Assembly: GCA_035550655.1 (NCBI GenBank)
Contig: DASZOU010000005.1
Span: 124,001-188,000, forward strand
Direction of reading: 5' to 3'
From: DASZTV01 sp035550655
Lineage (GTDB): Bacteria; Actinomycetota; Actinomycetes; JAFAQI01
DNA length: 64,000 nt
Notes under the pieces: model-generated
What the model saw: only the letters and a program-made list of their open reading frames with translations
Databases searched by the model: none
Told to the model about the DNA's origin: nothing
In this document: positions 16,599 through 24,301 of the stretch, piece after piece
Position numbering within the stretch: position 1 is the stretch's first letter
How the letters are laid out: every line of letters starts with the position of its first letter
Translations under genes and position numbers: made by a program

Positions 16599-19500
16599 AT
16601 GATCCGGGCAATGAGCGACATCACGGGGTTGTCGTCCGTTGCTCGTACCTTGACGGCATCGGTGTTGTTCGTCGATGTCGTCGAGTCGACCGCGTTGCGT
16701 TCCCGGCTCGGCGAAGACCGCGCCGACGCGCTCGTCCGCACCCTGGAGTCACGGATCGGCGAGGTCGTCACGGTCCACCGCGGCCGAGTCGTCAAGGGAC
16801 TCGGCGACGGCGCGATGGCGGTCTTCGAGTCCGCTGTTGATGCGGTGGGCGCGGCAGTTGCGCTGCAGCAGCAGGCCGAGCGCGCCGCGCGGCGAGACCC
16901 GATCGCAGCGGTCCAGCTCCGAATCGGTGTGTCCGCCGGCGACGTGTCGTTCGAGGGTGGGGACGTGCTCGGTGCTCCGGTGGTCGAGGCATCCCGGCTG
17001 TGCGCGAGCGCGCAGCCCGCTCAGGTGCTCGTCGCCGATCTGGTGCGCTCGTTGTCGCGAGGCCGGGGCAGCTTCGTGTTCGAGTCGGTCGGCGAGTTGC
17101 CGCTCCGTGGACTGCCCGACCCGGTACCTGCCTGCCGGGTGATGTGGGAGCCGCTCGCTGACCTGGACGAGCAGGCGGGTGAGGGGCTGCCGTTCCCGGG
17201 GCTGCTCGCGTCAGGCGGTGGCATCGCGTACGTCGGGCGTCCGAAGCTGACCCAGGACCTCGACATGATGCTCAAGCGCGTACTCGACGGCGATGGCCGG
17301 TTCGCTGCCGCGCTGTTGTCCGGTGAGCCAGGAGTCGGGAAGACCCGGACTGCCGCAGAGCTGGGCCGGCGGGCCCACGGTGCCGGCGCGGTCGTGCTGT
17401 ACGGGCGCTGCGACGAGGAGCTCGGGGTGCCGTTTCAGCCCTTTGTCGAGGCGCTGGAGTTCTACAGCGCGCACCATCCGAGTCCGAAGCTCGGCCGGTT
17501 GCCCGGCGAGCTGGTCCGGCTGTGTCCCGAGCTGGTGACGCGGGTGCCCGACCTGCCGCCTCCGGTGGCCTCCGATTCGCGGACCGAGGAGTACCGGCTG
17601 TTCGAGGCGGTGACCTCCTGGCTGATCGCGGCTTCGGAGGAGCAGGGGATCGTGCTGGTGCTCGACGATCTTCACTGGGCCACTCGCGCGACCCTGTTGC
17701 TGCTGGTTCACCTGCTCAGGGCCGCAGCGGCGAGCTCCGCGCGGCTGATCGTCGTCGGCACGTACCGCGACACCGAGCTGGACCGGATGCATCCGTTGCT
17801 GTCGGTGCTTGCGGATCTGCGACGGGTGCCGGGGGTGGAGCGACTCGACCTGCAGGGGCTCAGCCTCGACGAGACGATCGACCTGGTGCAGTCTGTCGCC
17901 GGTCATGAGCTCGATGACGACGGGCTTCGCCTCGCGGAGGCGGCGTTCGCCGAGACCGAGGGCAACCCGCTGTTCATGGGTGAGGTGCTGCGCCACTTCG
18001 TCGAGACCGCAACCGTCCGGCTGGTCGACGGCCGTTGGCAGGTGGAGGACCCCGGTCAGATCGAGGTGCCGGAAGGCGTCCGCGACGTGCTGGGTCGACG
18101 GCTGGGCCGGCTCTCCGACGCCGCCAACCGCGTGCTGTCCGTGGCCGCGGTGATCGGCCGCGACTTCGATCTGGAGCTGCTCAGCCAGCTGAGTGACCTC
18201 GACGACGACGTCTTGCTGGACGCTCTCGACGAGGCCTGCCGGGCGCGCATCGTGGAGGAGACCGGCGACGACTCCTTCCGCTTCTTCCACGCCATGGTCA
18301 AGGAGACCCTCTACGGCGAGCTGACGACCGCGCGTCGACGGCGGTTGCACCAGACGGTCCTTGAGGTGCTGGAGAAGCTCCGTCCGTATGACGCTGTTGC
18401 GCTCGCCTATCACGCGGTGGAGGCCGGGCCGGTGAGTGGCGACCTCAGCGCAGCGGTCAACCACCTCCTCGGTGCGGCTGCGCAGTCGTCGGCGGCGCGG
18501 GACTTGGCCAGTGCTGAGACCTACTACCGCCAGGCGTTGGACATGATCGACGCTGGATCGCCGGACCCGCGGCGCCGGGTCGAGGCGGCTTGTGGCTTGG
18601 GCGAGGCGCAACGCGACCAGAGCAACCCTGCGTTCCGCGAGACCTTGCTCGAGGCCACCCGTGCCGCCCTTGCTCTGGGTCAGCCCGACCTCGCTGCGCG
18701 CGCGGCCATCGCCAACTTCCGCGGCGTGACGAGCGTGATCAACGATGTCGACCGTGACCGCGTCGAGACGTTGGAGCAGACGCTCGCAGCGCACCGCGAC
18801 AACCGCACGGCCGAAGTCGCGCTGTTGAGCGCCACTCTTGCCAGCGAGGTGAACTACGACCTGACCGTCTCCCTCGAGCGGCGACTGGCGCTTACCGACG
18901 AGGCGATCGCCATCGCCCGTGAGCTGGGTGAGCCGCGGGTACTCGCCGAGGTCATGATGCGATCAGCTCGAGCCAGTCTCGTACCGGACCGCGCGAACAC
19001 CGCGGCGGAGCTGATGTCCGAGGCGGTGGCACTCGCGGACAGCGTCGGGGACCCCACCCTCGGTGCGCTGAGCCGGGTCTTCCAGCAGGTCGCGTACGCA
19101 GCGCTAGGAGACCTGACCCGCGCGCGGCGGGCGGTCGCGGAGGCGCTAGAGATCGCGCAGGCCGACTGCCCTCCGCTCGTCCTCGCACTGTGCCGGGCCA
19201 ACTGGGTGCAGTACATGGTGTACGACGGCCGGCTGCAAGACGCGATCAGGTTCAACGACGAAACCCTCGCGTTCGGACAGCAGATCGGGATCGCCGACGC
19301 CGAGCAGTGGTGGGGCGCGATCGCGATGTCCATCTCCTACCTGCAGGGGACGTTCGGCGATCTCGCCGACGCGGCGGGTGAGTTCGCTGATCGCTATCCG
19401 AGTGCGGTGGCGTGGCGCGGCACGCAGGCGTGGACCCTCGCCGAGGCGGGGCGGCTGGCGGAAGCGCGGCAAGTCATCTCCGACTACGGCATCGCCCGGC

Positions 19501-19943
19501 CCGACCTGTACCCGGTCGACGACTTCGCGATTGCGGCGCGGTGCTATCCCGCGATCGTCGGCATGCTGCTCGACGACCCGGCGCTTGGTGCCGCGGCAGA
19601 AGCCGCGCTGCGTCCGTACGAGCAGATGTGGATCGACCTCGAGGTGTTCTGCTTCGGTCCAGTCGCATGGGCGCTCGCGGACGCGGTCGCGGCCCAAGGC
19701 CGGTACGACGAAGCCGACGAGCTGTTTGCACGCGCAGACGCGATGCTCACTGCCAGCGGACTGCACCTGCAAGCCAACCTGCTGACGCGTGACCGCGCGA
19801 TGTCGCTGTCACGCAGCGATCGGCCCGAACATCTGCGGCAGGCTCGGGCGCTCGCCGAGCGCGGTGCGGCGGCTGCCGCGAGCGAGGGATTCGACCGGCT
19901 GAAGCAGAGCTTCGACCAACTTCTGGAGTCGATGCAGCGATGA
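16599..19943 (+). CDS. Class III nucleotidyl cyclase - AAA ATPase - TPR regulator
   Basis: About 1114 residues. The N-terminal class III cyclase domain (about 10-165) has metal Asp in SVLFVDVVEST and the second Asp in VKGLGDGAMAVF. The transition-state Asn position is replaced (GAPVVEASRL), common in this subgroup and possibly lowering activity. An STAND-like ATPase follows: Walker A SGEPGVGKTRT with Lys248, Walker B IVLVLDDLHWA. The C-terminal half is helical repeats (TPR/MalT-like). No LuxR HTH is seen at the C-terminus. ATG 16599 and ATG 16611 are both possible starts. Its stop overlaps the enoyl-CoA hydratase start (ATGA). Confidence 0.9.
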   Translation: MIRAMSDITGLSSVARTLTASVLFVDVVESTALRSRLGEDRADALVRTLESRIGEVVTVHRGRVVKGLGDGAMAVFESAVDAVGAAVALQQQAERAARRDPIAAVQLRIGVSAGDVSFEGGDVLGAPVVEASRLCASAQPAQVLVADLVRSLSRGRGSFVFESVGELPLRGLPDPVPACRVMWEPLADLDEQAGEGLPFPGLLASGGGIAYVGRPKLTQDLDMMLKRVLDGDGRFAAALLSGEPGVGKTRTAAELGRRAHGAGAVVLYGRCDEELGVPFQPFVEALEFYSAHHPSPKLGRLPGELVRLCPELVTRVPDLPPPVASDSRTEEYRLFEAVTSWLIAASEEQGIVLVLDDLHWATRATLLLLVHLLRAAAASSARLIVVGTYRDTELDRMHPLLSVLADLRRVPGVERLDLQGLSLDETIDLVQSVAGHELDDDGLRLAEAAFAETEGNPLFMGEVLRHFVETATVRLVDGRWQVEDPGQIEVPEGVRDVLGRRLGRLSDAANRVLSVAAVIGRDFDLELLSQLSDLDDDVLLDALDEACRARIVEETGDDSFRFFHAMVKETLYGELTTARRRRLHQTVLEVLEKLRPYDAVALAYHAVEAGPVSGDLSAAVNHLLGAAAQSSAARDLASAETYYRQALDMIDAGSPDPRRRVEAACGLGEAQRDQSNPAFRETLLEATRAALALGQPDLAARAAIANFRGVTSVINDVDRDRVETLEQTLAAHRDNRTAEVALLSATLASEVNYDLTVSLERRLALTDEAIAIARELGEPRVLAEVMMRSARASLVPDRANTAAELMSEAVALADSVGDPTLGALSRVFQQVAYAALGDLTRARRAVAEALEIAQADCPPLVLALCRANWVQYMVYDGRLQDAIRFNDETLAFGQQIGIADAEQWWGAIAMSISYLQGTFGDLADAAGEFADRYPSAVAWRGTQAWTLAEAGRLAEARQVISDYGIARPDLYPVDDFAIAARCYPAIVGMLLDDPALGAAAEAALRPYEQMWIDLEVFCFGPVAWALADAVAAQGRYDEADELFARADAMLTASGLHLQANLLTRDRAMSLSRSDRPEHLRQARALAERGAAAAASEGFDRLKQSFDQLLESMQR

Positions 19944-20809
19944 CGGAGTACTCCGAGATCCGCTATGACGTCGTCGACGGCATCGCCACGATCACCCTGC
20001 ACCGTCCCGACAAGCTGAACGCTTTCACCGCGACGATGTGTCGGGAGGTGCTCGACGCGTTCGATCGCACCGACGGCGACGACGAGGTGCGGGTCGTCAT
20101 CATGACCGGCGCGGGCCGGGCGTTCTGTGCGGGCGCCGACCTGTCGGCCGGCGGCGACACGTTCAACCCCGAGGCGCGTGGCACCGCGGGGTCGGAGCCA
20201 CCGCGCGACGGCGGCGGGCTGGTGAGCCTGCGGGTGTTCCAGAGCCTCAAGCCGGTGATCGCGGCGATCAACGGACCGGCCGTCGGCGTCGGCCTCACTG
20301 CGACGCTGCCGATGGACATCCGGATCGCGAGCGACGCCGCGAAGTTCGGGTTCGTCTTCTCGCGTCGCGGGATCGTGCCCGAGGCGGCATCGAGCTGGTT
20401 CCTTCCTCGCATCGTCGGTCCGAGCCAGGCCATGGAGTGGTACATGACCGCCCGCGTTTTCGGTCCCGAGGAGGCGCTCGCCGGCGGGCTGATCCGAAGT
20501 GTTCACCCGGCCGACGAGCTGCTCGGCGTGGCGACCGCGCTCGCCCGCGAGGTGGCGGACAACACTTCCGCGGTGAGCGTCGCGCTGGCCCGGCAGCTGA
20601 TGTGGCGCGGCCTCACCTTCGACTCGCCCAGCCGTTCCCATGTCGCGGACTCGCGTGCCATGAACGCGGTCGGGCGCGGCGGTGACGTGGTCGAAGGCAT
20701 CACGTCGTTTCTCGAGAAGCGGCCGCCACGCTTTCCCGACAAGGTCGGTGCCGACCTGCCGGACATCTTCAGCGACCCGCAGCCGTCCTGGGCGGCGGAC
20801 CTGCCGTAG
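19940..20809 (+). CDS. Enoyl-CoA hydratase/isomerase family protein
   Basis: 289-residue crotonase-fold protein: ITLHRPDKLNAFTATMCREV, then the oxyanion-hole segment GAGRAFCAGADLSAGGD, and AINGPAVGVGLTATLPMDIR. The catalytic Glu position is REG-like in VFSRRGIVPEAASSW. It acts on acyl-CoA thioesters; reaction (hydration, isomerisation or other) is unresolved. Translation is coupled to the cyclase-TPR regulator by a 4-base overlap, an unusual pairing. A strong hairpin follows 15 bases after the stop. Confidence 0.9.
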   Translation: MTEYSEIRYDVVDGIATITLHRPDKLNAFTATMCREVLDAFDRTDGDDEVRVVIMTGAGRAFCAGADLSAGGDTFNPEARGTAGSEPPRDGGGLVSLRVFQSLKPVIAAINGPAVGVGLTATLPMDIRIASDAAKFGFVFSRRGIVPEAASSWFLPRIVGPSQAMEWYMTARVFGPEEALAGGLIRSVHPADELLGVATALAREVADNTSAVSVALARQLMWRGLTFDSPSRSHVADSRAMNAVGRGGDVVEGITSFLEKRPPRFPDKVGADLPDIFSDPQPSWAADLP

Positions 20810-20824
20810 CGGGCGCAAGACAAG

Positions 20825-20858
20825 GGCCGGCCGCCTCCGGTGGGGAAGGCGGCCGGCC
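20825..20858. terminator. Strong bidirectional hairpin
   Basis: GGCCGGCCGCCT and AGGCGGCCGGCC form a perfect 12-bp GC stem with a 10-base loop. It sits between the convergent enoyl-CoA hydratase and EEP genes. There is no T-tract, usual for actinobacterial terminators. Confidence 0.8.
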
Positions 20859-20903
20859 AGGCCGCGTGCCAGGTCGCGGCCGTCTTGGTTCTGGCTGTCG
20901 CCG

Positions 20904-22013
20904 CTATCCGACAGCCAGGGTGGTGAGGACGCCGGCGTGGTCAGATGCCCACTTCGGCGCGGTTGAGCTCTCCGGTGCAACGCCCACGTGGCTGGCCTTG
21001 GTGGCCGCCACCGCACCACGCGTGAGCACGTGGTCGATGCGGGAGGTGAGTGCGCCACCGCTGAGCGTCTCGTTGTGGCAGCACGTGAAGGCGTTGTCCG
21101 GGTGACCGAGCTTCAGCCAGGTGTCGGAGAAGCCCGCCTTGGTGAACACCGTGTACGCCGGCCGGTCCGTCTCACCCTTCGCCGAGTTGAGGTCGCCGGC
21201 GATCACGAGCGGCTTCTTGTAGCTCTTGAGGGCCGTGGCCAGCTCCTTGGCTTCCGGTCCGTTGACGTCGGCGCCGGGCATCCCGAGCTGAGCCGGGGTG
21301 TACGCCTCCGGGTGGGTGTTCACCAACCGCCACGCCGTGCCCTTCGTGACCAGGTCCGCCCATTCGTAGCCGCGGGTGAAGTTGACGGTGACGCCGAGAG
21401 TGGACAGCGGGATCGTCAGCTGGTGCGTGTAGTGCGCGGCGTGCGTCGCGGTCACCTTCAGCAACGAGGTCGGCGCGCTCTTGCGCGCGAGGATCACGTC
21501 GCGGTCGGAGTAGGTCGCGAGCAGCGCGAGCCCGGCCGGAAGCTGCGTCGCGGAGTTGAAGTTGGTCTCCGAGACGACGACGCGGTACGGCGAGCCGGCG
21601 GCCGCGAGGTCGTTCTGCAGCATCGTGAGGAAGTTGTAGGACGCGGCAGGCACAACCTGAGTGGTGCCGTCCAGCGGGCTCTTGCCCGGAATCTGCCAGT
21701 TGGCGACTTCCTGCAGCGCGACGAGGTCCGGCTTCGCCGCCTCGATCTCGTGGGCAACCATCCCCATGCGGACGTCGGGCTTCGAGGCCTCGACCTTGGA
21801 GACGATGCTGACGATGCCGGCCAGTGGGTCCGCGGCCGAGAGCAGCGGCGTCAGGTCGGCACCCAGGTAGAGGTTGCGCGTCATGACCTTGATGTGCGGC
21901 TTCGCGGTGTGCGCCGGTGCGGCGAAGGCCGTCGCGGCCGGAAGTGCCGCAGTCGCTGCTACGACCGGGAGGATGATCAAGCCCCGTAGGGCGCGCTGGG
22001 TCAAATGAGTCAT
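20904..22013 (-). CDS. Secreted endonuclease/exonuclease/phosphatase (EEP) family protein
   Basis: 369 residues. An N-terminal signal peptide (GLIILPVVAATAALPAATAF, AxA site near AFA) precedes the EEP fold: HIKVMTRNLYLGADL with the metal-binding Asn, PDLVALQEVANWQ with catalytic Glu, LVIAGDLNSAKGETD with Asp/Asn, and the terminal WASDHAGVLTTL with the catalytic Asp-His. Exported members include nucleases, sphingomyelinases and phosphodiesterases. It is probably released or wall-bound. A DosR-like element lies 36 bases upstream of the start. Confidence 0.9.
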   Translation of the reverse strand: MTHLTQRALRGLIILPVVAATAALPAATAFAAPAHTAKPHIKVMTRNLYLGADLTPLLSAADPLAGIVSIVSKVEASKPDVRMGMVAHEIEAAKPDLVALQEVANWQIPGKSPLDGTTQVVPAASYNFLTMLQNDLAAAGSPYRVVVSETNFNSATQLPAGLALLATYSDRDVILARKSAPTSLLKVTATHAAHYTHQLTIPLSTLGVTVNFTRGYEWADLVTKGTAWRLVNTHPEAYTPAQLGMPGADVNGPEAKELATALKSYKKPLVIAGDLNSAKGETDRPAYTVFTKAGFSDTWLKLGHPDNAFTCCHNETLSGGALTSRIDHVLTRGAVAATKASHVGVAPESSTAPKWASDHAGVLTTLAVG

Positions 22014-22048
22014 ACCTGCACGGTGCGACCCAGCGCGGACACAATCCA

Positions 22049-22062
22049 GGGCCGAAAGTCCC
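22049..22062. promoter_or_regulatory. DosR-box-like element between EEP and SDR genes
   Basis: GGGCCGAAAGTCCC, read on the other strand, matches 12 of 14 DosR-core positions. It is 36 bases upstream of the EEP start and 67 bases upstream of the SDR start. The mismatches break the perfect dyad, so binding is less certain than at the first two sites. Confidence 0.5.
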
Positions 22063-22128
22063 CGGGTTCGGCCGAAGCGAGTGCATGCCGGGAGACATGT
22101 CCGACATGCGTCCGCCTATGTTGTTCCG

Positions 22129-22938
22129 ATGACAACGCTGGCGATCAACGACCTGTTCTCCGTCGCGGGCAAGACCGTCCTCGTCACCGGCGGGTCCCGC
22201 GGCATCGGCGAGATGATCTCCGCCGGCTTCCTCGCCAACGGCGCAACCGTCTACATCAGCTCGCGAAAGGCTGACGTCTGCGACGCCACAGCGAAGCGGC
22301 TCGCCGACGAGTACGGCGGCACCTGCGTGTCGCTTCCCGCGGACCTCTCCAACCTCGCGGGCATCGACTCGCTCGTCGATGGTCTCCGCGAGCACACCAC
22401 CTCACTGGACGTCCTCATCAACAACGCAGGTGCGTCATGGGGCGCATCGATCGAGGAGTTTCCCGAGGCAGGCTGGGACAAGGTGATGGACACGAACGTC
22501 AAGGGCGTGTTCTTCCTCACCCAGCGACTGCTCTCGCTGCTCGAGGCGAAGGCGACCGCTGACGACCCGTCGCGGATCGTGAACATCGGATCGATCGACG
22601 GGATCAAGACGCCGGTCTTCGACACCTGGTCCTACGGCCCGTCGAAGGCCGCGTTGCACGCGCTCACCCGCCAGATGGGGAGCCGCCTGGTGAAGCGCAA
22701 CATCGTCGTCAACGGGATCGCGCCCGGTCCGTACCCGACCTGGATGCTGTCGACCGGAGTCGGGACCGGTGGCGACGTCGAGGGCACGGACTGGGACGCG
22801 ATCGGCGCCGGTGTGCCGCGCGGCAGAGTGGGGACTCCCGAGGACATCGCCGGTCTCGCGATCTTCCTGTGCTCGCGGGCCGGTTCGTTCACCGTCGGCG
22901 ATGTCATCACCTCCGACGGTGGGATCGTCGTCTCGTAA
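22129..22938 (+). CDS. Short-chain dehydrogenase/reductase
   Basis: 269-residue classical SDR: cofactor motif VLVTGGSRGIGEMIS, NNAG motif INNAGASWGAS, catalytic Ser in VNIGSIDGI, Tyr-Lys in SYGPSKAALHAL, and C-terminal VITSDGGIVVS. An Arg just before the glycine motif region and SRKADV after beta-2 suggest NADP preference. The domain start fixes ATG 22129 rather than an earlier in-frame ATG. Substrate unknown. Confidence 0.92.
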   Translation: MTTLAINDLFSVAGKTVLVTGGSRGIGEMISAGFLANGATVYISSRKADVCDATAKRLADEYGGTCVSLPADLSNLAGIDSLVDGLREHTTSLDVLINNAGASWGASIEEFPEAGWDKVMDTNVKGVFFLTQRLLSLLEAKATADDPSRIVNIGSIDGIKTPVFDTWSYGPSKAALHALTRQMGSRLVKRNIVVNGIAPGPYPTWMLSTGVGTGGDVEGTDWDAIGAGVPRGRVGTPEDIAGLAIFLCSRAGSFTVGDVITSDGGIVVS

Positions 22939-23042
22939 CGCGATGCGGGTCTTAGGGCCCGGGTAGTGGGGACGTTCGCCCCCTCGTAAGCCGCGGCCGG
23001 TGGGCCGACACACAACGCGATCACCTGAAAGGGGTGGCTCGC

Positions 23043-24080
23043 GTGACTGTGTCGGACCTGCATCGGGCAGGCGCCTCGTCGCGGCGTTCGGCACTGTCGC
23101 CGGCGCCGACGGCCGCCGTGCTCGCTGCTGCCGGCTTCGCGCTGTGCGTCGGGCTGCGGATCGGCGGGCCACGCGTCACCGACTACGTCGACGACCTCGG
23201 GACGTTCGCGGCGGCGGCCGCGGCCACTGTCGCGTGCGTGATCGCTGCACTGCGAAGCGACCCGCGACTGCGCCGGTTCTGGGCGGTGCTGGCCGCTGCA
23301 CTCGCCGCGTGGACCTTCGGCGAGGGCGTGTGGGCGGTGTACGACCTCGTCCTCGCCCGTCAGGCACCCGTCCCATCTCTTGCGGATGTCGGGTACCTGG
23401 GCGGTGTGCCGCTCGTGGCGGCGGCATTGCTGAGCCATCCGGGTCAGCACGGGAGCATCAGGGAGCGGGCGCGACGACCCCTTGACGGCGCGATCGCCGC
23501 GACCGCCCTGTTGTTCCTGAGCTGGACGTTCGTGCTCGGCCCGGTGTGGCACTCGAGTGACCTCAGCGCGGCGGCAGGTGTCGTGTCCGTCGCGTATCCG
23601 TTCGGCGACGTCGTCGTGGTGTGGCTGCTGCTGAGCACGCTGCGGAACCTTGCGGGTCGCGTGCCGAGCGCACTGTGGGCCGTGTTGTTCGGGCTGCTGT
23701 CCATGACGCTGTGCGACAGCCTCTACACCTACTTCACCGTCACCCGCGGCTACACGACGGGCAACATCATCGACGTCGGGTGGTTGGTCGGGTACCTGGC
23801 GATTGCGCTGGGCGCGTGCTGGTACCGCTCCGAAACAATCGCCGAGCGACGACCGCAGGTGGCGCGGGTCACCGCCATCAGCGCGGCGGCGCCGTACCTT
23901 CCGACCTTCCTCGCGCTCGCCCTGATCGCGGTACGCACGCAGCTCGGGTCCGGAGTCGACTCGACCTCCCTGTTGATCGCGTTCGGTTTGACGGGTCTCG
24001 TCCTGACCCGCGAAGCCCTCGTCCTGCTGCCCTCGCGGCCGCACCCCGTCGCGGTGGCGGGGAAGGGCGGCCCGCGATGA
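23043..24080 (+). CDS. Multi-pass membrane protein, sensor-module-like
   Basis: About 345 residues with eight or nine predicted transmembrane helices, e.g. AAVLAAAGFALCVGLRI, GTFAAAAAATVACVIAAL, FWAVLAAALAAWTFGEG, GAIAATALLFLSWTFVLG, GDVVVVWLLLSTLRNL, ALWAVLFGLLSMTLCDSLY, IIDVGWLVGYLAIALGACWY. It resembles the membrane-sensor half of actinobacterial GGDEF/EAL proteins but ends without an output domain. GTG 23043 has AAAGGGG 8 bases upstream; GTG 23034 is the alternative. The stop overlaps the next small gene (ATGA). Confidence 0.75.
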   Translation: MTVSDLHRAGASSRRSALSPAPTAAVLAAAGFALCVGLRIGGPRVTDYVDDLGTFAAAAAATVACVIAALRSDPRLRRFWAVLAAALAAWTFGEGVWAVYDLVLARQAPVPSLADVGYLGGVPLVAAALLSHPGQHGSIRERARRPLDGAIAATALLFLSWTFVLGPVWHSSDLSAAAGVVSVAYPFGDVVVVWLLLSTLRNLAGRVPSALWAVLFGLLSMTLCDSLYTYFTVTRGYTTGNIIDVGWLVGYLAIALGACWYRSETIAERRPQVARVTAISAAAPYLPTFLALALIAVRTQLGSGVDSTSLLIAFGLTGLVLTREALVLLPSRPHPVAVAGKGGPR

Positions 24081-24277
24081 GCGCCGCGGCGCACTTCGAG
24101 CTTCGCGAAGCGGAGCGGCTCGTCGTGATCGAGGCGCAGCTCGCCTCCAGCGCCCGGCAGCGGGTGCGGGACGAGGCGGCGCAGCGCACGGCGAGGGCGA
24201 TGTCCATCCTGGGAGCCGCGGCGGCGCTGCTGTCGCTCTACGACCTGACCCTCTTGGCACGCATGGGGGGAAGCTGA
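24077..24277 (+). CDS. Small single-helix membrane protein
   Basis: 66 residues: a charged N-terminal helix (HFELREAERLVVIEAQLA, coiled-coil-like) followed by one C-terminal transmembrane helix (ILGAAAALLSLYDLTLL). ATG 24077 overlaps the stop of the multi-pass protein, so the two are almost certainly made together. It is too short for a domain assignment; possibly an accessory subunit. Confidence 0.7.
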   Translation: MSAAAHFELREAERLVVIEAQLASSARQRVRDEAAQRTARAMSILGAAAALLSLYDLTLLARMGGS

Positions 24278-24301
24278 GCTCCTGACGTCGAACGAGTAGC
24301 G

